Positions 36,481 to 47,126 of a stretch of 64,000 nt of DNA are shown piece after piece. The translations under genes and the position numbers were made by a program. Each line of letters begins with the position of its first letter. Position 1 is the first letter of the stretch. Source of the stretch: Clonostachys chloroleuca (lineage: Eukaryota > Ascomycota > Sordariomycetes > Hypocreales > Bionectriaceae); assembly GCA_037952775.1 (NCBI GenBank), contig JBANAY010000004.1:5518001-5582000 (forward strand), read 5' to 3'. The notes below the pieces were generated by a model that worked only from the letters and a program-made list of their open reading frames with translations, had not been told where the DNA came from and did not search any database.

Positions 36481-37344
36481 CGGGCGAGATCGTGTTCACA
36501 TACCAAAGACGCACCGAACGTTGATTGATAGCTGAAACAACAGAGATCTCGTTACGATCAACCTGTAGGCTATCACCATATCCATGTTCGGCAATGTGCG
36601 GGTAAAGTGTAAAATACCTACATGCCTATAATTGAAGAACTACACCTGTGTCACGGTGGCTGGTTGCGGAGGAGGATCTTGGAGTGGCACTTGTCCCAGT
36701 TGTCGTTGAAGCGCATGAAGACGTCGGGGGCTATTTAGAGCTTTTGATACTCGCATTTATCGATTGATGTATTACAACTAGGGGGAGCAGCCAATGGTGT
36801 GAATAGCGCGTTTTCACCCACTGTCGCGTGCGGTCCCCGGATATTTTTGATGTCTAAGCTTAAAGACGTCAGGACGGGCACATGTTTGAGGGTGGAACAT
36901 CGGCATCTATCCCCTCGAGCAAAAGTGCATAAAATAGACTATACTTGCTCTATCTGATGATAATAAGAGGACTTTACTATCTGGCCATCTCTTTTAACTG
37001 AAAGCTTGAGCTCATGTCGCATCTGGTGCGAGGAGCTGATAAGATCAAAACAGCAGCACCCAGAAGATGAAAAGGAACATGATCGTCTCATCAATGAATA
37101 GGCCCATTGCATAATTGACTCATCCAATTGCTGTGTCAGAACATGTAATTCTGGAAATCTCCATGCAGGATGGGGTGTCTGGGAAAGATCACGGACCAAT
37201 TGGTTATGGAGCGTCTAGGCTCTCTATTCTCGAGGGGAAACCATGCAATGCTCGCTGGTAGCCTCACAATCAATTAGAGGAGATTAGGATCTTGTGTAGG
37301 CTGTAGGGATCATTCCTTCTCAAAACCCAAGAGGATTGTACCAT

Positions 37345-37411
37345 AGCAAAGTTACTTTGAGTAACCACGTTTTCCCCGACTGCCACGCCTTAACCACTCG
37401 GCCATAGTGCC
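37345..37411 (-). pseudogene. tRNA-Ser-like 5' half, copy 1
   Basis: On the minus strand from 37411 the sequence begins GGCACTATGGCCGAGTGG, a typical class II tRNA 5' half with a good A box. It continues AAGGCGTGGCAGTCG, then intron-like sequence containing tactcaaagtaac (37363-37351). A matching 3' half, T arm with TTCGANNCC and acceptor strand were not found. Only a decayed ggttttgag lies downstream. It is a truncated or mutated tRNA copy and shares its internal sequence with copy 2. Confidence 0.55.
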
Positions 37412-37729
37412 TTATTTTGTGATAGAATATTGAAGGAGGCATATCAATGAAACCTCTCACATGTGCGAGTACCCAAACAATCGATCTTGAGCCTTAACGT
37501 GATTTTCTATAATATTGTCTTCACTTGCATAGAAAAACTGACAACATTGAGATTCACCCAAGAGGATTTCTCCATCGCACAAGAACATAAGGGTGGACAC
37601 GGGTCTGGAGGGCGATGACAAGTCTGCGTTCTAATCTACCTGGTTCTGAGCGAAATCAGGGTTAAATACCTGTACCCGGAGGTACCTTCCCACTAAACTC
37701 TGTAGCCCCACCTTCCTGGCTAGTCGTCC

Positions 37730-37814
37730 TTGCAGCAATCGCCAAGTTACTTTGAGTAGCTAATCACCAAGTATCGCTCGACTGCAACGCCTCAAACCGC
37801 TCGGCCACGTTGTC
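37730..37814 (-). pseudogene. tRNA-Ser(CGA)-like 5' half with intron, copy 2
   Basis: From 37814 on the minus strand: acceptor GACAACG, A box TGGCCGAGCGG, D arm, anticodon stem TTGCA, loop GT-CGA-G. An intron-like stretch of about 40 nt with tactcaaagtaac follows, then the matching anticodon stem TGCAA (37734-37730). This is a tRNA-Ser(CGA) up to the anticodon arm. The variable arm and T arm that should follow are replaced by unrelated sequence with no TTCGA, and no CGTTGTC acceptor strand is found. Confidence 0.55.
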
Positions 37815-38499
37815 TGGTGTTTGTGAATGCCAGGTTTGAACTCATATTGGAGGAATCTGTATGTGTTCGCCAGAATCCGTTTCCTTTTTTCTTACAATAG
37901 AAATGGAGAAAAATGAATGACTTAATGCGCGTCAGGACCTATTCAGCCGGTGACCTGGTGACCTGGTGAACTCGTGATGCCCACAAAGCGGCAATGCAGC
38001 AATCCACCCTCGCATGGAGCAGCACAAAAGGTTGGTGGCCCACCAGCCACGCAAACCACAAGTTCACCCTGAGTATCTTCCAGTTTATTCTTCACTTGTT
38101 TTCCCGTACCTAACGAATCAAACATTGAGATGAGTAGACTTGTAATATTTGTTAGATCGAGGGCAGACTCTGAGCCCGACAGAATAATATAGTTTTAATC
38201 ATGAACTCTGCTATATTTGAGAGTGTTCGTGCAGCCGGTTCAGCGTTTGAAAGGCAGAGAGACTGTTGTTTGTTGACACAGCCCACTTTAAGGAGCCGAT
38301 TCACGCGTCAAGAAAAAGCACCATTCTCACTTTCTCCTCACTTCCGCTTGTCCCAAATAACAACCACGGCTGGGATCCCACCGCCTCTCTTCCCCCCTCT
38401 CTCTTCCTCCTTCTCCCGCGTATAGAAAATCGATTTCCCTTGATCTTATCTCAAATCGGTCGTCTTTCCCTAACCCTAGTTGCTGCATTTTGACATAAA

Positions 38500-40740
38500 A
38501 TGCCCATCTACCCCGATTTATGTTCCAATTGTGGACTTAATGTGAGAAGGGTGGAGTGTCCGCGATGTCCTTGCATTTACTGTCACACACTCGGCCACAT
38601 CGTGAAGAATTGTCCACTGACCAACCAGTGCGAACATTGCGGATCGAAAGAGCACAGTTCGAGGTTCTGCCAAATTAGGAGGTTTTCGAAGCACGCAGCA
38701 TCATTTTACTCCAAGTCCTCGAAGTCACTCCATTCGAAGACTGGAGCTACCGGTAGCGAGCCATCTCAGCCTCGCGCGTGGAATCAAAAAGACGTGCCCA
38801 TACCTACCGGTGGCGCAACTATTTCGTCGGAGCGACACGACGATCCGGAGTGGTTTGCACTAGATCATTCCATGAAAGAGGTAAGGACAATCTTGCCGCA
38901 ACTGGGGTGCTTTATTCTGACTTAAAGTTCCAGGTACCGCCCTCCCCAGAAATTCAATTTCCCGCATCATTGCACAGCGCGTGCGAGACATTCCTACAGG
39001 AAATCGTGGACGACCGAATACAAATTGACTCGATGCACGATTACAAAGCTATGATTAAGAATTATGGTGGTGTCTCGGTTGTTACGAGCAGACTAATGGA
39101 AATGGTCCACAAAGAGGTTTTGTTTCTAGAAGGCAGAATCATCACCCAGGATTTGATCAAGGAACTTCTGTCCTTTCAGAGTCATCAGAAAAGTTGTGGT
39201 CGATGCGGCGGATATGTCAGGGTTTTATTTGACCTCCGTTCGTCTCTCTGGCTTCGTTTCTATGTCGGGCAATCTAGCCGCATTGTCTGGAGAATCTACA
39301 CGGAACATTTACAAAACATCCTGCACCACAACCGCACGACCTTGGATTATTTTATATTGTGGCTCGGTAACGGCAATAGGGAGGCCAATTTCTTGCGCCT
39401 TTGGCCCTTACCACATTGGTTCGAATGGGATGACTACGCCAAGATCTGCAGCAATCTACTAGAAGCATTGTTTTGTAGAGCTTTTAAGTCCTACCATGGT
39501 TGTCTCACTCCCGTGAATGAAGATCCCCATTCGACTTTAGGATGGGGATTGAACATCATCTCTCCTTTGCATCAAGGTCCTGTTATGTTTGAAATGCAGA
39601 AGCTCAGACAGGTCGGGCTTACTACTCGTTCTCCCGATAACCAAATTTCTCAGTGGAACAGCTTTCGTGCCAAGCAACGAAGCAGGGCAGTTAACGCCGC
39701 GTTCGAAAAGTTAACATCTGCCGATTACGAAGCCTGCCTGAAGAGCGCGATTGGCGTAGGGGCCTTTGACACCTTGCTAACGAAAGACCGAGCCCCTAAC
39801 CTGACGGGTGACCTTAGGATATCAGACACGGTCAAGCTGGCTGGTACCCCTGCTGCTTCAGTTGCATTTGTTCTTTCATTTGATCCTGAAGATTCTTCCA
39901 ACGGAAGCCAGCCCTTACCTTTGGGCGATTCGGAATTCCGGGTTCGATGAATCCAATGTGTTTGTCATCATGTTTGACGAGAAAAGCATACAAGACACGA
40001 AGGTTCAGTCCCACATCAGACATCAACTTCATGCCTCTAAATCCAAGATAATTCTCCTCTGTGGTATGCGAGGCGCGAGGTTTGTACTGCAAACTGGAGA
40101 TGCCCACACCTTGAGAATCAGGGGTTTTACATACCGAGCCGATTACGATCGGAGCGAAAACCAACTCTTTGTCCGTTGCCGTACCCTCCCGATTAAAGCT
40201 ACCGGCCTTGATGCGAAAAACGCATCATCCATATGCGAGATTAACAAGTTTGCAGGCATAATCGGGAAAGTCGGCAGGTTACATCCTTACTTCCTGCAAT
40301 CTTCATCAGCGATTAGCTCCATAATTCGCCAACGAGCCTTAGAGAGGCAAGGGGCGCCAAATATGACGACAGAAACGTTAGATCCTTCAATCAAGACGTG
40401 GTTAGGACGAAAAGGCTTCAACAAGGATGAGGATATCTTAGAGTTAGAAAAGCTCTCAGGTTCATTGACATATGGTTTGCCCCTGATGCTCCAGTGTCTG
40501 CCCCAGTGTCCACCTGAGTGGAGGAATAATGAGGCAGTGACTTCCAACGGAGATCGGGTGCACCGGGGATCAGACAATAAAGTGCCTCGGCGATTCGTCT
40601 ATCTACGAAAATCTGACCTTCGGGACCATCCCGAGTTACGTGGTTATCTAAACGGAAGTTACTCTCCAGGAACGCTTGGCTGCGAGGGTGAAATTGAGGA
40701 CCAGAGCGGAAAAGGTTATGAAATTGAGGATGAAAATTGA
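38500..40740 (+). CDS. CCHC zinc-knuckle protein with GIY-YIG-like domain
   Basis: Exon 1 (38500-38880) encodes two CCHC zinc knuckles, CIYCHTLGHIVKNC and CEHCGSKEHSSRFC, after a CxxC...CxxC start (CSNCGLN...CPRC). A clean intron (38881-38933, GTAAGG...CTGAC...CAG) leads to exon 2. There the region at about residues 220-340 resembles a GIY-YIG nuclease fold: RVLFDLRSSLWLRFYVGQSS, an Arg, an HLQN helix, LDYFILWLGNG, and NLLEALFCRAF with the late Glu. The frame changes between about 39840 and 39955, where the downstream part (PYLWAIRNSGFDESNVFVIM) begins. A weak 61-nt intron (GTCAAG...CTGAAG) or an extra base could explain it. The C-terminal third is unknown and ends acidic. Zinc knuckles suggest RNA or single-strand DNA binding. 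It has no reverse transcriptase, integrase or terminal repeats, so it is not clearly a transposon protein. Confidence 0.65.
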
Positions 40741-42063
40741 CAGGTAAGATGCAGCCTGGCGTGAAGGGTGAGGGTGAGGAGCGGGATGGGGATTCTGACT
40801 GGGCACGATTTTTAATCGTTTGGAGGCTGAGGATGACCTGTATTTTGATGCACCGCTTTTCATTAAAGCTACTGGCAGAACATTGAATGCTGCAAACGGC
40901 GCCGTACATTTCCAGGCCTTAACAACTGCCATAGAATGAGTCAATTAGAGAAGGAAGCAAATGAAGATCAACAACGCGCTGACTCCTCTTCGCGTCCTAT
41001 GGTGTAGTCATACTGAAACTTCCAACTAAATTTCCCATCGCCACCCCGAGCAAACTGTGATCTACAGAGGTAAGAAACTGCCACTGAGCTCAAATTACAC
41101 AATGATTGATAATGCGCAAAACAGCACTCATTATAGCACACATGTTGAAGGCTAGGCTGGGGATGGAGTTGTTCAAATACGAAGGAACATAAGATCTACG
41201 AGCATGTGCGAAATAGATTTTCTGCAAATTGATAATCAGGTTGTTCCTGTTGTTGCGTACATGGCTGGAGGGATGGGCTCTATTAAGCCAAAACTGTAGC
41301 AATTGTAACTTGTTATATTATCGTTGAGCCTTTTTAGATGAACGATGCATTCAAGTGGATGGCAAAGGAGATGGTATACTCAAGCACTCCCCTAGATCAC
41401 CTTGAACAAAAACTTGATCTGATATCTTTCATAGCTAGCCATAAAATTACCAAGATAACGATGAAAGAAAGAATATTGTGACATACAAATAAATAATCTT
41501 TAATTTCCGCTTAGAGTTAGCTACTTATTCAGGTCTTTAGGTGTTTATTTGGGCGTGCCATTTCCGGCATCACTCAGTTGGCACTCTTTCATCCTCGTTG
41601 CATTGGACTGACACGAGAACTTGCCGTGCAAGCCGTGGTGGTTCCACTCATCCGTCGATAACAGGATCATCTCTGAGCCGTAATTCCAGATATCCAAAGG
41701 TGTCATTGGGCTAATCTCCCTCCCGAGCCCAACTGCAGGAAAGTCTCGCACTAAAGCTCCAAAACAGCAATGCAAACCGCATACTTTGTGGCTGATTCAT
41801 TGCGCCAGACCGGAATTATGCGACTGGCCGAATTTAGATTCAATCTACCTACCGGTGGGGTGCTGAAACAAACTGTAAGCTATGTTAGGGTGTGCTGCGT
41901 ATAAATCGCCGTGCTCATCAATCAATTATCAATCTTGTCAATTGATTACCCTAGCATACATAATTCCACACTAATCCCACATCGCCATTATATCATCTCG
42001 GATCCCCCAGATCTCCGAGCACATGCAACGGTCTTGATCTCCTGCAAGAACATTCAGTGCAAT
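40741..42063. other. Intergenic, no gene seen
   Basis: About 1.3 kb. A small minus-strand frame (41545-41775, 76 codons, five Cys) has no clear signal peptide or family and is not called. The last 150 bp include a TATA-like gcgtataaatcg at 41899-41910. Confidence 0.5.
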
Positions 42064-43041
42064 ATGGCTTCAAATCAAGAAACAATGAAAGCGATTAGGC
42101 TTGAGCGCGACTCGCCCAACGCGCCTCCAACGGTGAGCCTGGCCACAGTCTCCAAGCCCAAGCTTATCCCCAACCACGTCATCGTCAAAGTGCTGGCATC
42201 AGCAATCCACCCCAGCGACCAGATGAATGCGCGCGGCGGTTTCCCCTACACCACGTTTCCTAGAATCGCAGGACGTGACTGGGCCGGCGTCGTAGTGGAG
42301 GGCAAACCGGCACTGGTTGGACTGGAAGTCTTCGGCACCAGCGGGAACACACACGCCTTCACGACCGATGGCTTCCAGGCCGAGTACACCCTCGTGCACG
42401 AGGATGCCCTGACGCAGAAGCCAAAGAATCTCAGCTTTGTACAGGCGGCGACTGTCGGCGTCCCCTACACGACGGCGAGCATCGAGATCGAGAAGGCGGG
42501 CATCAAGAAAACCGACACGGTCCTCGTTATCGGATCGTCGGGGGCGGTTGGCTCCGCGGTCGTGCAGCTGGCCAAGGGCACGGGAGCCCGCGTGCTGGAA
42601 GCTTCTCGCCAGAACAACACTGACGTCAACACTGCGACTGACCCCGAGCTCAAGGTCCTGGATGAATTGACCAACGGGAAGGGAGTGGATGTAATCATTG
42701 ACACGGTCGGGTCACCTGCTCTCGTCACCAGCGCCCTGGCGAAACTGGCCCTCGATGGCCGATTTGTTTTCATCTCAGCCCCCAAGACTGGCTCAACTGA
42801 GATCACCATCGACCTTCGCTACTTTTACAGAAAGGACCTCAGCCTCTATGGGGTTAACTCACTCAACGCGACAACGCAGGAAATGGCGAAGAGATTGGAT
42901 GAGATGCGTGGATTTTTCGATTCGGAGTTCTTCCAGGGACGGAGCAATTGGAAGACCGTGCCCTTAACTGAGGCTGGGAAGGTGTATGAGAACATTATCA
43001 AGAACGGCGATACGGGAAAGTATGTCGTGGTTATGGAATGA
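42064..43041 (+). CDS. Zinc-less MDR oxidoreductase (quinone reductase-like)
   Basis: An intronless frame of 325 residues starting MASNQETMKAIRLERD at 42064. A longer frame from 41911 adds unrelated upstream sequence and is not preferred. The medium-chain dehydrogenase fold is clear: a GroES-like N-terminal half with ILVKV-type strands (HVIVKVLASAIHPSDQ) and RIAGRDWAGVV, then the NADPH-binding motif VLVIGSSGAVGSAVVQLAKG and the conserved DVIIDTVGS strand. The catalytic zinc ligands of alcohol dehydrogenases are absent, which places it with the quinone/enoyl reductases. It probably uses NADPH to reduce quinones or activated double bonds in the cytosol. The neighbours are unrelated, so no pathway is suggested. 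Confidence 0.9.
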   Translation: MASNQETMKAIRLERDSPNAPPTVSLATVSKPKLIPNHVIVKVLASAIHPSDQMNARGGFPYTTFPRIAGRDWAGVVVEGKPALVGLEVFGTSGNTHAFTTDGFQAEYTLVHEDALTQKPKNLSFVQAATVGVPYTTASIEIEKAGIKKTDTVLVIGSSGAVGSAVVQLAKGTGARVLEASRQNNTDVNTATDPELKVLDELTNGKGVDVIIDTVGSPALVTSALAKLALDGRFVFISAPKTGSTEITIDLRYFYRKDLSLYGVNSLNATTQEMAKRLDEMRGFFDSEFFQGRSNWKTVPLTEAGKVYENIIKNGDTGKYVVVME

Positions 43042-43685
43042 GGGCGAAGACCTGGCGCTGAACCATGGAAAATCGTGATTGGGTTGGATCGGTGATTTCT
43101 CCCACTGCCACTGCCATATACGGGGCCGTGTATTTAATGGGCAATCAATGTTCAGTTATGACAGTCATTTCAAGTAAAATGGAGTTCTTCTACAACAGTA
43201 ACAAATGATCACTATATCCAGCGGAAACATAAGGTAGCATTCTTCTCATGGTGCTTATCTATCTCGGGATCTCGGAGATTTTTGACTTGATTGGTGATCC
43301 GACAGCGGAGCATGTCCGAAGCAGCCGACTTGACATTTCTCGTGTAACTTTGCCCAGTTTGTCAATCGCACCCTACAATCTTACATGAGGGGAGGATTTG
43401 GCGTCTTCGTGCGGGGGATTGACGAACTGGAACCTCTGAGCGGGGCCGTACAGCGCTGTTGGCGAACGAGCGCAGGGGGGTTAATCAGGCAGCGAGCGCG
43501 TATAGACGGGAAGCCAGCAGCCCTAGCACACCACCTCGTCTGCACTCTTTCATGAGTCAAAGTCAGCCACGCCTTTGCCGTCCCAATAAATATCCCAGGG
43601 CCTGCTGCTCGCCCAAGCTTTACTCACCCTGCGCAAGACAGAATAAGCCCCCGCCACCGCTACAGAAAGATACACATCGAGAGTC
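43042..43685. other. Intergenic, promoter of the M24-like gene
   Basis: No gene seen. The sequence is GC-rich toward the next start. It includes a CCAAT box on plus at 43582-43586. Confidence 0.45.
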
Positions 43686-44381
43686 ATGGCTGTACCGGAC
43701 ACTCTAACCGAGGCCGAGCGTGCTGCTGCCTTGGTAGACGCCGAACAGAAGGCGGTGGCAATGTTCAACAAGATCGAGCCCCTCGTCCGTCCCGGTGTCG
43801 GCGAGAAGGAGCTCAGCGACACGATCCACAAACTCGGCGTCGAGCTGTACGACGTCAAGACGCACTGGCACAAGCGAGTCGTGCGGAGCGGGCCCAACAC
43901 CCTCTGCCCCTTCAACGACAACCCCCCCGACAGGATCATCCAGGAGGACGACATCGTCGTGGTCGACCTGGGCCCCGTCTTCGAGCAGTGGGAGGCCGAC
44001 TTCGGGCGCACCTACGTCCTCGGCAACGACCCGGAGAAGATCAAGCTGCGCGACGCGCTGGAGCCCCTCTGGAAGTCGGTCAAGGCCGAGTACCAGAAGA
44101 ACCCGGACATGACGGGCGAGGAGCTGTACGCCATCGCGTGCAAGGCTGTTGAGAAGGACGGGTGGATCTTTGGCGCGCACCTCGCTGGGCATATTGTCGG
44201 GTCGTTCCCTCACGAGCGAATCCCCCGTGATAAGACCACTCTGTATATCAGCAAGGGGAACGACAAGCCCATGACAACGCCCGGCAAGGATGGGAAGAAA
44301 CGACACTGGATTCTTGAAATTCATCTCCGTGAACCTCAGCAGAGGTTTGGTGGATTCATGGAGCAGTTGCTCACGGCATAG
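43686..44381 (+). CDS. M24 metallopeptidase-like protein (creatinase/aminopeptidase fold)
   Basis: Single exon of 231 residues starting MAVPDTLTEAERAAALVDAE. The pita-bread fold residues are visible: IIQEDDIVVVDLGPVFEQWE with the first metal Asp, ADFGRTYV with the second, and the His in HLAGHIVGSFPHE. Two late Glu candidates lie in ILEIHLREPQ and GGFMEQLL. The length is at the short end for M24 proteins, which usually have a second N-terminal domain, so this is a stand-alone catalytic domain. It is probably a cytosolic aminopeptidase or a relative with another hydrolytic role. Codon use is strongly GC-biased at third positions, suggesting high expression. Confidence 0.88.
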   Translation: MAVPDTLTEAERAAALVDAEQKAVAMFNKIEPLVRPGVGEKELSDTIHKLGVELYDVKTHWHKRVVRSGPNTLCPFNDNPPDRIIQEDDIVVVDLGPVFEQWEADFGRTYVLGNDPEKIKLRDALEPLWKSVKAEYQKNPDMTGEELYAIACKAVEKDGWIFGAHLAGHIVGSFPHERIPRDKTTLYISKGNDKPMTTPGKDGKKRHWILEIHLREPQQRFGGFMEQLLTA

Positions 44382-45005
44382 CGAAATCAAAATGAGAATG
44401 AATCGACTGGCAAACTTTCAACGATGGATGAGTACCTACCATGGCAGGGCCCTTAACTCCCACCGATTAAATATGTGATTAGTCGCACCAGGCCATAATT
44501 CTGGCAAGCGAAGGATGGATTCGCATATGCGAGCTAGGTATTACCTTCAACAGGCCCGGGAAAATACATGATGAAGCAAAAAGCAAAAGAAGTCGTGGGG
44601 GAAAGACGGCGGTGCGTTACATGGGAGAACGAACTACAATATTTGAGTAGCGCAACTTGATCTGCAATTTCGATATGACATCATTCGGTATCTTGTGCCA
44701 TTGAGGTTGAAACCCCATTAAACTTTATGAATTTGCTTCCCGTGACAAGAGTGTGCTATCCGGCCGCATCCGGAATATGAGTGCGCGATCCGATGCTATT
44801 AGTTGTGTGGAGCCGGAAGAATTGGCAAGGGAAGAGACGCATGGCCAGAGTCCATCATACGGATGATCGATGAGGGGTGTCGAGCGTTCGCCTTCATGCA
44901 TAAACTAGCCTAAATAGCTTCAAGGTTCCCCAAGAGTGGTCCCAAAGCGCAATTAACTTTTATATTCTCTATCACCGACATTCTCATTTTCAGAACCGGC
45001 ACACA
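44382..45005. other. Intergenic, no gene seen
   Basis: Only short frames. Holds the 3' flank of the M24-like gene and the promoter of the carboxylesterase gene. Confidence 0.5.
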
Positions 45006-46790
45006 ATGCCCGCTATCTTGCAACACAAGACCTTGCAAGCCACTCTGCATGGCCATGAGTCTGTTAAAATCTGGCAATTCAGAGGCCTACAGTATGGGAC
45101 AATCCCTGCGAGATTTTCTAACCCTGAGCCTCCAGCCGCGATTTCAGGAGATGTTGACTGTACTGCATTTGGGTATGAGACGCCATCTAATGTGATTTTG
45201 CATCTAAACGAGAATATTAAGATCTACTTTTATAGACCGCGTTGTCCACAGAATTACATTGACTTTAGGCACCTTTTGCGTATCCCAACCAGCCTTGAAA
45301 TTCCTGAACAGCGGGAAGACGAATTCGCCTGTCTGAACCTCGATATCACGCTACCCGCAAGCCCAGATGTCACAACAGCAGGAAAACTGCCAGTATTGAT
45401 GTGGATACACGGTGAGAAATCAATAAAATGAGAGGTAGAGCAACTCAATCATCGAGACTTACACCGGTTAGGTGGCTCTCAAGCTGTCTCGTTCGGAACT
45501 ACTTCAACTAAACTGTCTGGTAATAATTTGACACTGTTATTGACAACGGCTATTCGTCTCACATCGCTGTACAGATCCTACAAAGCTTGTGGAAGAATCA
45601 ATCTCCGTCGGAAAGCCTATCATCGTGGTGACAATCAACTACCGTCTGAATATATTTGCATTTGGCGATACCGAAAGCGAACCAAATTTGGCTCTGCGAG
45701 ATCAAAAGAGGGCTTTTGAATACATTACCTCACATATCGGCGGCTTCGGGGGTGATCCTGTATGTTCAGCAGCGGCTCTTTGCTAAAGAGACCTATCTGA
45801 TATTTGTAGGCCAAGATAACAGTCGCTGGAGAAAGCGCGGGTGCGGTGTATTGTCATGCGCACATGGCAATGAGTCTTCCAGCTCGCCAGTATATTCTGC
45901 AATCAGGTTCTCTCCATCTTTCGCCACCGCAACCGCGGTCAGCTGCCGTCACACTCATTCAAAAGGTAGAGAAAAAAGTGTCAGATCTGGGAGGGGGAAC
46001 TTGCGCGCTGCACCAGTTGATCAGCTGCTTGAAGCTTTAAAACAATGCAACTTGGTTTCGTTCTATCTTCAACAGGAAAGCAAGCTTGAGGGCTGGGGAG
46101 AGAGCGTCGGTTCTGCAGAACGACTCCTGATCGGCGATAATGAACATGAGGTAGGCTTGTGTCGCACATCAGCCTGGATAAAAGGCTAACATCGCACTCT
46201 TACTATGATAGTCGAATCTGTGGCGAAACGGGATCGAAGAACTGCCCGCAGACATAATTTGGTCCATCTTTGGGCTGGCTGGAGACAAAAGCGAACAGCT
46301 CCGGGATCTTTACGGCGTAGCGGCTGATCGGCCAACCCAGAGCCGAATCGGAGCATTGGACTTTCTACACGATGCTAGATTTGCACTACCAGTAGAGAGG
46401 ATGGTCGAAGAGTGGCAGCAGGCCAACCGGCCAGTATTCCGATTCCTTGTTGACCAGCCAAACCCATGGCAGACATCAAGCCGAGCGCACCACGGGGTTG
46501 ATCTACTGTATCTGTTCGGCGGGTTTGAGTTATCTTTTGACCCTGCGGCTCAGAATATTTCGTACTCTATGCAGCATAAATGGATCCAGTTCATCAACGG
46601 GGACAATCCTTGGAGCCCCGAGCAGTATTGGGCGTTTGGGCCGGTTGGGCTTAGCAAGGCTATTGATGGCCAGGAGTTTAAGGCTAGAAGAAGAGCTCGT
46701 CACTTGGCTCTCTTACGAGAGATTGGGCACGATGGTTTTAATCCTGTATTTGGAAATCTCGCGGCTGGCCGGATAAGCCTTTTGAATTGA
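45006..46790 (+). CDS. Carboxylesterase type B, frame broken at a G run
   Basis: Six exons starting 45006, with introns at 45173-45235, 45412-45471, about 45519-45574, about 45760-45810 and 46151-46211. The family signature runs through: FRGLQYG at the N-terminus, FGPRCPQ, the second signature EDEFACLNLDI, LPVLMWIHGG (oxyanion hole), IIVVTINYRLNIFAFG, the nucleophile elbow VAGESAGA, and the catalytic His region RAHHGVDLLYLFGG. No signal peptide is seen, so it is probably intracellular. The frame breaks at 45993-45997, a five-G run: KVSDLGG before it and NLRAAPVDQLLEALKQC after it are in different frames, and one extra G would join them. Homology is unbroken, so this is an indel and not an intron. 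Confidence 0.88.
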
Positions 46791-47126
46791 TCGAGGAAAT
46801 GCACACAATACATGAAGCTATGGAGTTCAGATGCATATGGGATCCCGTATGATTATATACGACATTCTAGATAAGGTGTGTATAAACCGGATGTCAAAAG
46901 AAACAAGATGTGGGATTGTTGGCTGCAGCTGTGAACGTAATTTTGAGATAACGACTCTGTGATCGACGTAGGTAGTCAAGAACGACATGATCCCAAGTGC
47001 GGGGACTGCCCCCTCTTCCATCTCGCACTTCCCGAGGATTATACCCAACACTGCGTCTTGCGGTTTGCATCTCTAGACTTCTCGTTCAATCAAGGAAACC
47101 ATTTTAGCCACCACAAAAGAACAGCC
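46791..47126. other. Short intergenic spacer
   Basis: Nothing recognised. An upstream in-frame extension of the next gene from 46959 exists but does not resemble the family. Confidence 0.5.

Larger units (their letters stand above)
36113..38499. other. Gene-poor region with gene and tRNA fragments
   Basis: About 2.4 kb without an intact gene. It holds a Fyv10-like coding fragment, two tRNA-Ser-like half copies, and a short minus-strand frame near 36650-36730 (DVFMRFNDNWDKCHSKILL) that reads like protein but was not identified. The region looks like a site where fragments collect next to tRNA genes. Confidence 0.6.

Noticed and set aside
37345..37814. tRNA-derived SINE family
   Set aside because: Only two copies, no B box, no tail and no target duplications; a local duplication of a tRNA-Ser region explains them better.
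41545..41775. Small minus-strand frame with several Cys as a secreted peptide
   Set aside because: The N-terminus is not a convincing signal peptide and the Cys spacing matches no known family.
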